Shown piece by piece: positions 41,265-49,775 of a DNA stretch of 64,000 nucleotides (the first letter of the stretch is position 1; the number at the start of each line of letters is the position of its first letter). The stretch is from the NCBI GenBank assembly GCA_046351595.1, contig JAXLYE010000007.1, positions 310,001 through 374,000 on the forward strand, written 5' to 3'. The translations under genes were made by a program, and so were the position numbers. The DNA comes from JAXLYE01 sp046351595 (GTDB lineage Bacteria; Myxococcota_A; Polyangia; Palsa-1104; JAEUJZ01). The notes beneath the pieces were generated by a model. That model searched no databases. It saw only the letters and a list, made by a program, of their open reading frames with translations, and had not been told where the DNA came from.

Positions 41265-43097
41265 ATGTTTGTCGAACGCCTGATCGCCACGCTGCGCGCG
41301 CCGCACGGCCCGCTCGAGATCCTCGACGAGACGCTGCCGCTGGACGGGGATCGCTACCGCGCGCTGGTGGTGCAGCTGGCGCGCGCGCGGGCCGCGGCCG
41401 GGCTGCTTGATGAGCCGACGCTGGCGTGGCTGTTCCGGCTGGCGGCGGAGGGCTGGATCGACGAGCACCTGCAGCTCGTGCGCGACGCGCTGCTCGAGCT
41501 CGGGGTCGCGCAGGGCGTGCCGCCGGCCGAGTTCGAGCGCCTGATCGAAGCCGCGGCCCGCCACCTGGTCGGCGAGGCGCCGCGCGCGGGCGCAGGTGGG
41601 CTGTCGCGCGCGGACGTGCAGCTGCTTTTGGCCGCGGAGCAGTGCGCGCAGCCGGGCAGCTCGGACTCGGCGCAGCTCGGTCTGCGGCCGCTGGCGCGGC
41701 GCTACGCGCGGGCGCTCGGCCTGATCGAGCCCGACGAAGCGGCGGACGAGCGCGCCCCGCGGCCGTGGCAGCGCACGGCGCTCGGCGAGGCGGCGCTGTC
41801 GCTGCCGCGGCAGCAGCTGCTGTCGTTCCTGCTGGCGCTCGAGGCGTCGCAGTCGACGGGGGCGCTGGGCGTCTTCGATCGCTACTGCACGCCGCGGCGG
41901 GTGCTCAGGGCGATGCTGGCGCGGCGGCGGTTCGTGGTCCCGACCTCGGCCGCGGCGCGGCGCGTCCACGATCCCGACGGGCTGTTCCCCTGGCGCAGCG
42001 TGCGCCGGCTGCACCTGCTCGGCGTGATCGAGCCGGTGCTGAGCAGCGACGACGGCGCGCCCGGCGCGGGGCCGGACGAGCCGCGCGACCTGTACCTGTA
42101 CCGGCTGACGCCGGCGGGCGAGCAGGCGCTGGGCGAGGTGCTGCGCGAGCCGAGCGGCGAGCTTTTGCAGCTGGTGACCGTGCTGGTGCAGGAGCGCTGC
42201 GACCGCGCGCTGCGCCCGCTGCTGCAAAGGACGCAGGCCCGCCTGACCCCGATCGCGGTGCCGATCGTGCCGCCCGCGCCGCTGTCGCCGCCGTCGCTGC
42301 TGCGTGCCACCGAGCTGCCGAGCGACGTGCTGCGGCAGTCGGTCGCGCAGCACGTCGAGCTGCCACCGGGCGCGCTCGATCACTGGCTGCCCGAGGGGCG
42401 CCTGGCCTCCAGCCGACCGGCGAGCGGCGAGCCTCAGCCGGAGCTCGCGGGCGCCGAGCTTTTGCCGATGGCGAAGCCGCTGCGCCTGGTGCCGTCCTCG
42501 GGCCCGGAGACGCCGCCGCAGGAGCTCGACATGGGCAAGCTGATCCAGCGCGCCTGGGACGAGCTGCAGGTGCAGCGCGTGCGCTTCGTGCTGCAGGGGC
42601 CGGGCGCGCAGGCGATCGCGGATCGACGCGCGCTGCTGCAGGGCTGGCGCGAGCTCTTGCGCGCGACGGCGGACGCGGCGCTCCAGACCGCGCACGGCGC
42701 CGCCCAGGTGGTAATCGAGGTGACGGCCGGCGACGAGCTGGTGATCGCGCTGGTGCACGACAACGGCCCGCCGATCGAGCCGTCCCAGCTGCCGCTCTTG
42801 GCGGGCGAGCCGCTCGCCGGCGAGCTCCTGGCCGCGCCGGACCGCCTCGACCCCGAGCCCTCGCCGATCTCGGCAGCGACAGCGACATCGCCATCGAATG
42901 CGGCGCTGCTCGAGGACAGCGAGGCGTGCTCGCTGCCCGACTGGCTGGCCACCGGTGCCCGCGCCGGGCTGTGGCGGGCGCAGCGCGCGCTCACCGATCA
43001 GGGGGCGCTGCTCTCGCTGGTGCCGCCGCGCCTGGGCGGCGTCTCGCTGCGGGTCGCCCTGCCGCGCCGACCGCGCCCGGCCCGCACCGCCGCCTGA
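41265..43097 (+). CDS. Winged-helix-like protein with degenerate GHKL ATPase domain
   Basis: 610 residues. The middle has a segment that reads like a winged helix (WRSVRRLHLLGVIEP..YLYRLTPAGEQALGEVL). The C-terminal 160 residues follow the histidine-kinase ATPase layout but are decayed: LLRATADAALQ in place of the N-box, the DNGPPI G1 box, and GLWRAQRALTDQGALLSLVP..GVSLRVALP in place of the G2/G3 end. The key Asn and glycine-rich lid are altered, so ATP binding is doubtful. No histidine phosphoacceptor domain is visible. It may be a regulator that uses the fold as a platform (inference). Confidence 0.6.
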   Translation: MFVERLIATLRAPHGPLEILDETLPLDGDRYRALVVQLARARAAAGLLDEPTLAWLFRLAAEGWIDEHLQLVRDALLELGVAQGVPPAEFERLIEAAARHLVGEAPRAGAGGLSRADVQLLLAAEQCAQPGSSDSAQLGLRPLARRYARALGLIEPDEAADERAPRPWQRTALGEAALSLPRQQLLSFLLALEASQSTGALGVFDRYCTPRRVLRAMLARRRFVVPTSAAARRVHDPDGLFPWRSVRRLHLLGVIEPVLSSDDGAPGAGPDEPRDLYLYRLTPAGEQALGEVLREPSGELLQLVTVLVQERCDRALRPLLQRTQARLTPIAVPIVPPAPLSPPSLLRATELPSDVLRQSVAQHVELPPGALDHWLPEGRLASSRPASGEPQPELAGAELLPMAKPLRLVPSSGPETPPQELDMGKLIQRAWDELQVQRVRFVLQGPGAQAIADRRALLQGWRELLRATADAALQTAHGAAQVVIEVTAGDELVIALVHDNGPPIEPSQLPLLAGEPLAGELLAAPDRLDPEPSPISAATATSPSNAALLEDSEACSLPDWLATGARAGLWRAQRALTDQGALLSLVPPRLGGVSLRVALPRRPRPARTAA

Positions 43098-43119
43098 CCG
43101 CCTCGTCTACGCTGTTGCC

Positions 43120-44004
43120 ATGAGCACCGACGAAGAATACGACAGCAACTGCGATCTGGCCCGGCGTCTCATCGACTCCTACCGCGAGCGCGGCGTGCAC
43201 TGCCGCTCGGGTCGCGACATGCCCTCGCCGCGCGAGGTCGCCGCCATCGTCGAGATCCTGCGCGAGCTCCTGCTTCCCGGATCCACCGGCGAGCCGCTGC
43301 CGGCCTGCGTGGTCCAGCACGCGCACATCGAGGGGCGGCTCGGCCAGCTGCGCGTCCGCCTGGTGCAGCAGCTGTTCCGCGGCCTGCACTACCGCTGCCC
43401 CGAGCCGCTGATGGAGTGCGCGGCCTGCGAGCTGCGCGCGGCCGAGCTCACGGGCCGCTTCATGGCGCAGATCCCGCTTCTGCGCGAGAAGGTCCTGCTC
43501 GACGTCGCGGCGGCCTTCGACAACGACCCCGCGGCGACCGGCACCGACGAGGTGGTGTTCAGCTACCCGGGCGTCCGCGCGATCACCGTGTACCGCATCG
43601 CGCACGCGCTGCAGATCCTGGGCGCGCTGGCGGTGCCGCGCATGATGACCGAGCAGGCGCACGCCGACACCGGCATCGACATCCACCCCGGCGCGCGCAT
43701 CGGCGAGTCGTTCTTCATCGACCACGGCACCGGCGTCGTCATCGGCGAGACCACGGTCATCGGCGATCGCGTGCGGCTCTACCAGGGCGTGACGCTCGGC
43801 GCGCTCAGCCTGCCGACGGGGACCGCGCGTAAGAAGGCCAGCCAGAAGCGCCACCCGACCATCGAGGACGACGTCATCATCTACGCCAACGCGACGATCC
43901 TCGGCGGCGACACCGTGATCGGGCGCGGCGCCGTGGTCGGCGGCAACACCTGGATCACTCGCTCGGTCGCCCCGGGCTCACGTGTCACCAATCCCTGTGG
44001 CTAG
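43120..44004 (+). CDS. cysE: Serine O-acetyltransferase
   Basis: 294 residues. An N-terminal helical domain is followed by the left-handed beta-helix of hexapeptide repeats (IDIHPGARIGESFFIDHGTGVVIGETTVIG) and the acetyl-CoA loop (RHPTIEDDVIIYANATILGG..VIGRGAVVGGNTWI). It makes O-acetylserine for cysteine synthesis, in the longer EpsC-like form. Its TAG stop and the TAG of the opposite gene share the same CTAG palindrome at 44001-44004. Confidence 0.9.
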   Translation: MSTDEEYDSNCDLARRLIDSYRERGVHCRSGRDMPSPREVAAIVEILRELLLPGSTGEPLPACVVQHAHIEGRLGQLRVRLVQQLFRGLHYRCPEPLMECAACELRAAELTGRFMAQIPLLREKVLLDVAAAFDNDPAATGTDEVVFSYPGVRAITVYRIAHALQILGALAVPRMMTEQAHADTGIDIHPGARIGESFFIDHGTGVVIGETTVIGDRVRLYQGVTLGALSLPTGTARKKASQKRHPTIEDDVIIYANATILGGDTVIGRGAVVGGNTWITRSVAPGSRVTNPCG

Positions 44005-44339
44005 CGCGGCAGATCCTCTTGGCCGTCGTGGCGGCCGAGCCAGATCAGCACCACCGCGGTCAGGATGATCGGCACGTGCGACAGCGCCGCGCGCAGCTCG
44101 TTCTCGGGGGTCGCGACCGTGCCGGCGTGCGCCCAGCTCACGAGCACCACCGCCGCGGTGAGCAGGCCCAGACGGAAGTAGGCCTTCTGCCGCAGCGGCG
44201 GCGGCGCGGTCAGGCGCAGGATCAGCGACAGGCCGAGCGACAGCGCCCACAGGAGCCACGACAGCTGGAACAAAAAGGCCCAGAACGCGGTTTCGGGATC
44301 CGCGGTCGCAGCGCCTGGGTTGGGCGCCGCCGAGGTCAC
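44001..44339 (-). CDS. Small three-helix membrane protein
   Basis: 112 residues, family not recognised. Three transmembrane helices (AFWAFLFQLSWLLWALSLGL; LGLLTAAVVLVSWAHAG; LSHVPIILTAVVLIWLG). The GTG at 44339 overlaps the stop of the upstream STAS gene as GTGA, so it is translationally coupled to that stress-sensor-like protein and may be its membrane partner. Confidence 0.65.
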   Translation of the reverse strand: MTSAAPNPGAATADPETAFWAFLFQLSWLLWALSLGLSLILRLTAPPPLRQKAYFRLGLLTAAVVLVSWAHAGTVATPENELRAALSHVPIILTAVVLIWLGRHDGQEDLPR

Positions 44340-45262
44340 GTCGGGTTCTTGCGCTGGACACGCAGGCCCAGGCGGCTCAGCACCGCGCGCAGGCCCGCCT
44401 CCAGGTTCGAGAAGGTCTGCATCGCGCCCAGCTCGACCTGCAGCGACACCAGCGTGCTCGCGACCGCGCTGGTCATGCCGACGATGTAGCCGTCGGCGCC
44501 GAGCAGCCGCAGCGCGTAGACCAGCCGGATCAGGCACGAGGTGGCGTGCGTGTCGATGACCGACAGGCCGGTGATGTCGATGAGCACGATGCGGCTGCGC
44601 GTCTCGACCACCGTGTGCAGCAGCCGCTGGCTGACCTGCATCGCGCGATCGCCGTCGAAGGCGCCGATCAGCGGCAGCACCAGCGCGCCGTCCCAGATGC
44701 GCAGGATCGGCGAGGTCAAGGCGCTGAGCTCCTCCTGCTGCGCGCGGATCGTCGAGAGGTTGCCCTCGAGCTCCTCGATGCGCTCGCGGCGCGCCAGATC
44801 GAGGTCGTGGCGCAGCCGCTCGCGCTCCTGCAGCAGGTTGTCGTGCAGCTTGATCATGAACTGATCCGAGACGTCCGAGATGCAGCCCAGGTACGCCTCG
44901 TCGAGCGCGTGCAGGATCTCGACCTGCAGCTCGGGGGGCACGCCGACCTTGGGCATGATCTCGCCCGCGGCCACGCGCACCGACGCGAAGCCGCGCAGGA
45001 GCGTCGACAGGTGGAACTGCGCCTGCGCGCGCAGCGTGGTCACGTGCTCGATGAACTCCTGCAGCCGACCGCGGTCCCCGGCCAGGAGCAGCGCCGAGTT
45101 GGACTCGAGCACGCCGATGACCAGGCGGCGCGTCTCGTCCCGCGGGCGCTGGCCGCGCAGGTCCGTCGCTGTCTCGATTACCCAGTCGGTCGCGCGCTCG
45201 ATGAGGGCCGTGTGCTGGCCCTCGAGGAAGGCCGCGAGCGCGCGCCGGGTCCGCTCTTTCAT
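44336..45262 (-). CDS. RsbR-like STAS protein
   Basis: 308 residues. A helical N-terminal sensor-like region (RsbRD type), a coiled coil (LQERERLRHDLDLARRERIEELE) and a C-terminal STAS domain with IVLIDITGLSVIDTHATSCLIR and a later VGMTSAVASTLVSLQVELGA. In stressosome RsbR proteins the equivalent Thr positions are phosphorylated by RsbT. No RsbS, RsbT or sigma-B gene is next to it, so this looks like a stand-alone stressosome component. Coupled to the small membrane protein downstream. Confidence 0.82.
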   Translation of the reverse strand: MKERTRRALAAFLEGQHTALIERATDWVIETATDLRGQRPRDETRRLVIGVLESNSALLLAGDRGRLQEFIEHVTTLRAQAQFHLSTLLRGFASVRVAAGEIMPKVGVPPELQVEILHALDEAYLGCISDVSDQFMIKLHDNLLQERERLRHDLDLARRERIEELEGNLSTIRAQQEELSALTSPILRIWDGALVLPLIGAFDGDRAMQVSQRLLHTVVETRSRIVLIDITGLSVIDTHATSCLIRLVYALRLLGADGYIVGMTSAVASTLVSLQVELGAMQTFSNLEAGLRAVLSRLGLRVQRKNPT

Positions 45263-45266
45263 GCGG

Positions 45267-46130
45267 TCATCCTGTGTGCCGCGCCAAAAGAGGCGTAAGG
45301 AACGCCGTCAGCAGCGCCGCGGTCTCACGCGGGCGCTCGACCTGGGGGTAGTGGCCGGGTCCGGGCAGGTAGCCCAGGCGCGCCTTGGCGATCGGCCGCA
45401 CCACCTCTTCGCGCAGAAACGGCGGCGGCAGGAACGGATCGTCCGTCGCGACCACCAGCGTCGGCGCGGTGATGTGCGGCAGGCGGTCGCGCAGGCCGCC
45501 CGCGGTCCAGGAGTCGAAGGCCTGCTCGATGCACGCCCGGCCGGTCTGCAGCGAGTCGTCGAGCAGGCGCTCGCGGCGCGCCGGCTCGAGCTGCTTGCAG
45601 GCGAGGTCGAGGATCGTGCGCTGCATGTCGCGCTGCCCGCCGCAGCCGCGGAACAGCGCCTGCGCGTCGGCGGGCAGGGCCATCCCCGTCGCCGGCACCG
45701 GGCACAGGAGCACGACGCCGAGGACCCGATCCGGGTGCTCGGCCGCGACGAGCTGCGCGATCTGCCCGCCCATGCTGTGCCCGACGATCACGAAGCGCCG
45801 CGCGCCCACCGCGTCGGCCACCGCCAGCACGTCAGCGGCGTAGCGCGCGAGCGAGTAGCCGTGCTCGGGCCGCCCCGATCGACCGCTGCCGCGCTGATCC
45901 GGCACGATGAGCCGCAGGCCGTCGAGATCGAGCGGCCCGAGCTGCTCAATCAGGTCGTCGAACACAGCGCCCGACATCATCCAGCCGTGCATCAGGATGA
46001 CATCGAGGTCGCCCGCGGCGTCGCCCGCTCCGCTGCCGGCGCCGTCGCTGGCGGGCGTCGCCTTGCGCGCGCCTGCGAAGACTCGCAGCGAAAGGTCTAC
46101 GCCGTCGTCCGTGCGGATTGCTGACTGCAT
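45267..46130 (-). CDS. Alpha/beta hydrolase
   Basis: 287 residues with the alpha/beta-hydrolase fold: HGWMMSGAVFDDLIEQL (oxyanion region), nucleophile elbow GHSMGGQ, acid in VATDDPFLP and His in GPGHYPQVERP. Substrate unknown; likely an esterase or C-C hydrolase acting in the cytoplasm. It is only 4 bp upstream of the STAS gene, so the two are co-transcribed. Confidence 0.85.
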   Translation of the reverse strand: MQSAIRTDDGVDLSLRVFAGARKATPASDGAGSGAGDAAGDLDVILMHGWMMSGAVFDDLIEQLGPLDLDGLRLIVPDQRGSGRSGRPEHGYSLARYAADVLAVADAVGARRFVIVGHSMGGQIAQLVAAEHPDRVLGVVLLCPVPATGMALPADAQALFRGCGGQRDMQRTILDLACKQLEPARRERLLDDSLQTGRACIEQAFDSWTAGGLRDRLPHITAPTLVVATDDPFLPPPFLREEVVRPIAKARLGYLPGPGHYPQVERPRETAALLTAFLTPLLARHTG

Positions 46131-46185
46131 CTTGCCCCTCCGTCTTACGCCCGTGCCAAGCTGCCGCGGCTCGCTGTCGGCGCCT

Positions 46186-47202
46186 TCAGTGAACGCTCTT
46201 GGCGCAGCGAAAGCCCAGCCGGTGCGGGCCGCGGTTCGACGGTGGCACGCCGCGGCGCTCGGCCCCGCGCATGCGATCGCCGGTGAAGTACCACGACCCG
46301 CCCTTGAGCAGCTTCAGGCCGTGCCCCGGGCAGTACTTGGCGCCGCCGCCGCAGGGTCCGTGCGGGTCCGGGCCCTGGCAATCGGCGCCGCAGCCGCCCT
46401 TGCAGCCGTCGTAGCAGGTGCTCATCCAGTCGTCGACCCACTCCCAGCTGTTGCCGGCCATGTCGAACAGCCCGTAGCGGTACGCGGGCCGGCTGCCGAC
46501 CAGCGACGTGATGCCGCTGCCGCAGCCCTTGGCGCCCACCGGCTCCTCGTAGTTGGCCTTGTCGCAGCTCGGCGGCTCGTTGCCCCAGGGATAGACGTCA
46601 CCGTCGGGGCCGCGCGCCGCCTTCTCCCACTCCGCCTCGGTCGGCAGGCGCTTGCCCGCCCACTTGCAGAAGTCGTTCGCCTCGTACCAGCTCACCGCGA
46701 CGACGGGCTGCTTGGGCTTGGCGAACATCGGGTAGTACTTGATCGGCGGGTCGCAGTGGCCGGCCTCGACGCACTTGAAGTAGGCCTCGTTGACGACCTC
46801 GTAGGTGTCCATGAAATACGGCGAGATGACCACGCGCTGGCGCGGCCGCTCGTCGGGCTTGCCGGTGTCGTTGCCGCGCCAGAACGGCCCGCCCGGGATG
46901 CAGACCATTCCCGGCGGCGCGTCCTTGTCGCACGGGATCTCCGCGTCGGTCGTCACCAGCGCCTCGGAAGGCTTCTGCCCGGGCGCAAAGCCGGCCGGCG
47001 CCGGCTCGTCGAGCGGCGGGTTGTCCGGCACGCGCAAGGCCGGCAGGCGCACCTTCTTCGGCAGCGATCGCGCCGTCGCTGAGCGGTGCTCGCAGCTCAT
47101 CTGCACGAGCGCGCCCGCGCCCAGCAGGACAAAAAGGCAGGCCCTCCCCACGTTCCCCACCACCGGCCGCCCCAAAGGACCGCGCAGCAATCCGATGATC
47201 AT
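46186..47202 (-). CDS. SUMF1 / formylglycine-generating-type lipoprotein
   Basis: 338 residues. A leader ending in a lipobox-like LVQMSC is followed by a C-type-lectin/sulfatase-modifying-factor domain: GMVCIPGGPFWRGN, VVISPYFMDTYEVVN, VSWYEANDFCKWAGKRLPTE, DMAGNSWEWVDDW, GGSWYFTG and LGFRCA. An unusual Cys-rich insert (about eight Cys between CYDGCKGGCGADC and GGGAKYC) sits before the GGSW motif. In myxobacteria, such proteins are often outer-membrane or periplasmic, with unknown substrate; formylglycine activity is not shown. Confidence 0.82.
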   Translation of the reverse strand: MIIGLLRGPLGRPVVGNVGRACLFVLLGAGALVQMSCEHRSATARSLPKKVRLPALRVPDNPPLDEPAPAGFAPGQKPSEALVTTDAEIPCDKDAPPGMVCIPGGPFWRGNDTGKPDERPRQRVVISPYFMDTYEVVNEAYFKCVEAGHCDPPIKYYPMFAKPKQPVVAVSWYEANDFCKWAGKRLPTEAEWEKAARGPDGDVYPWGNEPPSCDKANYEEPVGAKGCGSGITSLVGSRPAYRYGLFDMAGNSWEWVDDWMSTCYDGCKGGCGADCQGPDPHGPCGGGAKYCPGHGLKLLKGGSWYFTGDRMRGAERRGVPPSNRGPHRLGFRCAKSVH

Positions 47203-47369
47203 TACCCATCATGAGAACCCGTCGACGGACCTTGAGTCAACGGCCTGCGTCATCCGCACGGGGCCTGCGTCATCGGTCCCGCCGGGCGCGCGCGGCATGT
47301 GCCCGATGATCGGCGACACGGCGTCCGCCCGGCCTACAGGCGCTGCGGCGTTCTTACCGTGTGCCGCGG

Positions 47370-48323
47370 CTAGCAGCGGTGGCTGCGGGCTGCCTGGTGC
47401 GGCGGCGGGGGCAGCAGCTCATCGAGGCGGACCGGGCGAAGGCCGCGCTCGGCCAGCACCGGCAGCAGGCGGTCCAGCACCTCGGCAGCCACCGGCTGCT
47501 GCCGGCGCGCGGCCGGGCCGGCTCCCGGGTCCGACGCAGCGGACGCGCTCAGCAGCTCGGGCGCGTCGTGCAGGAGCAGGATCGCGCCGGGCCGCAGCGC
47601 GCGCAGCAGGCGGCGCGTGGCGTCTTCCACCGAGGTGCCGCGCCAGCCGTCGCGCGCCTTGCCCGACCAGCCGCAGAGCCCGAGCCCGGCCCGCTCGGCC
47701 GCGGCGAACACCCGCGGCGAAAGCACGCCGATCGGGGCGCGCAGCCAGCGCGGCGCCTGGCCGGTGACCGCGGTGATGAGGGCGCTCGCCTGCCGGAGCT
47801 CGGCGGCCAGGCGCGCGGGCGGCGCGAAGGCGGTCCCCCAGGCGTGCCGCAGCGAGTGGTTCTCGATCTGGTGGCCGGCGGCGTGGATCTGCGCCAGCAC
47901 CTCGGGGTGGCGGGCGGCGCGATCGCCGATGACAAAAAACGTCGCGGTCGCACCATGACGCGCGAGCGCCGCGAGCACGCGCGGCGTCGCCACCGGATCC
48001 GGCCCGTCGTCGAAGGTTAGCGCCACCAGCGGCCGCGTCGGCGCGCCGCGCAGCAGCACCGGCCCGAACACGCCCGCCGGCGCGAAGAAGCAGCCCAGCG
48101 GCACCAGCGCGCCCCGCAGGGCGAGCAGCGCAGCGACGAGCCAGCCCGGCGCAGCGCCGGCCAGATACAAGGCCGCCGCCGCCACCGCCGCGCCCCCGAG
48201 CACAAGGTACGCGAGCCGCCCCCCGCTCGACGAGTACACCGCCCCCGCGGGCAGCGGGCTCGCCGCGGTCGGCGTCGAAGAGGGCGGGCGCTGGCGGGGC
48301 GCCGCCGCGAGGGCACGGGGCAT
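47370..48323 (-). CDS. NodB-type polysaccharide deacetylase, membrane-anchored
   Basis: 317 residues. A hydrophobic N-terminal half (LVLGGAAVAAAALYLAG; WLVAALLALRGALVPLGCFF) leads to a NodB domain: metal-binding Asp in ALTFDDGPDP, HSLRH zinc histidines, and RAPIGVLSPRV (motif 3). It removes N-acetyl groups from peptidoglycan or exopolysaccharide outside the membrane. ATG 48323 is preferred to GTG 48329. Confidence 0.85.
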   Translation of the reverse strand: MPRALAAAPRQRPPSSTPTAASPLPAGAVYSSSGGRLAYLVLGGAAVAAAALYLAGAAPGWLVAALLALRGALVPLGCFFAPAGVFGPVLLRGAPTRPLVALTFDDGPDPVATPRVLAALARHGATATFFVIGDRAARHPEVLAQIHAAGHQIENHSLRHAWGTAFAPPARLAAELRQASALITAVTGQAPRWLRAPIGVLSPRVFAAAERAGLGLCGWSGKARDGWRGTSVEDATRRLLRALRPGAILLLHDAPELLSASAASDPGAGPAARRQQPVAAEVLDRLLPVLAERGLRPVRLDELLPPPPHQAARSHRC

Positions 48324-48487
48324 GGGCACGGCTGGCTGCAGCTTGCCACGCCGGCCCCGGCGCCGTCAGCCGCCGCGGCGCGTCGCCGGGCAGGCGGGCG
48401 GGCGCGCGCGTCGGCCCCCGGTGGGTCGGGCCGAAACGTGCTTCAGGCCCCTCCCCGGCGGACCGCGCGAGCACATATACTGCGTTC

Positions 48488-48931
48488 ATGGCGATGTCCC
48501 CCTCGCGCGACAGCGGCGGCATGCTGTCTGAGATCAACGTGACCCCGCTGGTCGACGTGATGCTGGTGCTGCTGATCATCTTCATGGTCGCGGCGCCGAT
48601 CGCGACGACCGGAGTCCCGGTGGTGCTGCCCAAGGGCGAGACGCAGTCCATGGACTCCGACGAGAGCAAGCTGATCCTGACGATCCCGGCGCAGTTTCCC
48701 AAGGACGCGGTCGTGTACCTGGGCAAGAACGGCATCCGCTTCGTCGAGCTGGAGGCCAAGCTGCGGGCCAACGCCAAGCTCCAGGAGGAGCGCGAGATCT
48801 ACATCCATGCCGACGGCAGCCTGCGCTACCAGGACGTGATCACGGTGATGTCCGTGGCGCAGAAGGCGGGCGCCGAGAAGCTTGGCCTCATCACCGATCC
48901 GGTCAGCAGCAAGGAAGAGGCGGGCCCGTAA
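48488..48931 (+). CDS. ExbD/TolR-type biopolymer transport protein
   Basis: 147 residues. The N-terminal transmembrane helix carries the proton-path aspartate in INVTPLVDVMLVLLIIFMV, and the periplasmic domain follows (YIHADGSLRYQDVITVMSVAQKAG). It would harness proton-motive force with an ExbB/TolQ protein, which is not encoded next to it. The following TonB/TolA-like gene begins 1 bp after the stop. Confidence 0.88.
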   Translation: MAMSPSRDSGGMLSEINVTPLVDVMLVLLIIFMVAAPIATTGVPVVLPKGETQSMDSDESKLILTIPAQFPKDAVVYLGKNGIRFVELEAKLRANAKLQEEREIYIHADGSLRYQDVITVMSVAQKAGAEKLGLITDPVSSKEEAGP

Positions 48932-48932
48932 C

Positions 48933-49748
48933 ATGGACAAGGCGCCCAAGCCCGAAGCTCAGGCGAGCGAGGGCGAGAAGAGCCGGGCCCAGGACGCGCC
49001 CGCGCCGCTGCCTCTCGGCTCCGAGCAGGAGCAGCGCGCGCGCCGCGCCGCCGGCGATCGCACGAGCTTCCTCGTCGGGCTGTGCGTCGCCATCGCGGTC
49101 AACGGCGGCGGCGCGCTGGGCCTGTGGTGGATGTCGCGCAAGGCCGATCGCCCGCGCCTCAAGGGGCCCGAGATCATCGTCGACGCGCGCCTCGTCAAGT
49201 TCGGCAAGAAGCGCGACATGTCGTTCCTGCCGCACGTCCCCGTCGAGCCGCGCACCACCGACAAGCCCAAGACGATCAAGCTGGCGCAGGATCCGGACAA
49301 GCCCGCGGTGAAGAAGGACGAGCCCAAGCGGCTCGAGGATCTCAGCAAGCTCGCGGACAAGCTCAAGAACCTGCGCGCCGACGAGGACGATCGTGCCCGC
49401 GCGGCCACCGAGGAGGGCGATCCGAACGGCACGCGCGGCGGCACGGCCCAGGACGCGGCCGGCGATCCGTTCATCCGCGCGATCATGGCCGCCATCCTCG
49501 AGCGCTGGACCGTGCCGACGATGCTGTCGCCGGGCGAGCTCGCGAAGCTCCAGGCCGAGGCGTGCCTGACGCTGGCTGAGGACGGCCGCCTGATCTCGTT
49601 CAAGATGCGCACGCCGTCGGGCAACAGCCTGTTCGACGGCAGCCTGCTGTCGACGCTGGGATCGATCAAGGAGCTGCCGCGCCCCTTCGGCCCGTTCGCG
49701 CGCGCGGCCCGCTCGGGCAACCTGTGCCCGGTGTTCTCGAAGCAGTAG
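48933..49748 (+). CDS. TonB/TolA-like envelope protein
   Basis: 271 residues: cytoplasmic tail, transmembrane helix (LVGLCVAIAVNGGGALGLWW), long Lys/Pro-rich spacer (KKDEPKRLEDLSKLADKLKN) and a TolA/TonB-like C-terminal domain (FIRAIMAAILERWTVPTMLS, LTLAEDGRLISFKMRTPSGN). It would reach across the periplasm to the outer membrane. It is transcribed with the ExbD/TolR gene. ATG 48933 follows the ExbD stop directly. Confidence 0.75.
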   Translation: MDKAPKPEAQASEGEKSRAQDAPAPLPLGSEQEQRARRAAGDRTSFLVGLCVAIAVNGGGALGLWWMSRKADRPRLKGPEIIVDARLVKFGKKRDMSFLPHVPVEPRTTDKPKTIKLAQDPDKPAVKKDEPKRLEDLSKLADKLKNLRADEDDRARAATEEGDPNGTRGGTAQDAAGDPFIRAIMAAILERWTVPTMLSPGELAKLQAEACLTLAEDGRLISFKMRTPSGNSLFDGSLLSTLGSIKELPRPFGPFARAARSGNLCPVFSKQ

Positions 49749-49775
49749 CGGCAGTCTCGACGCGCGGCGCGCGTG

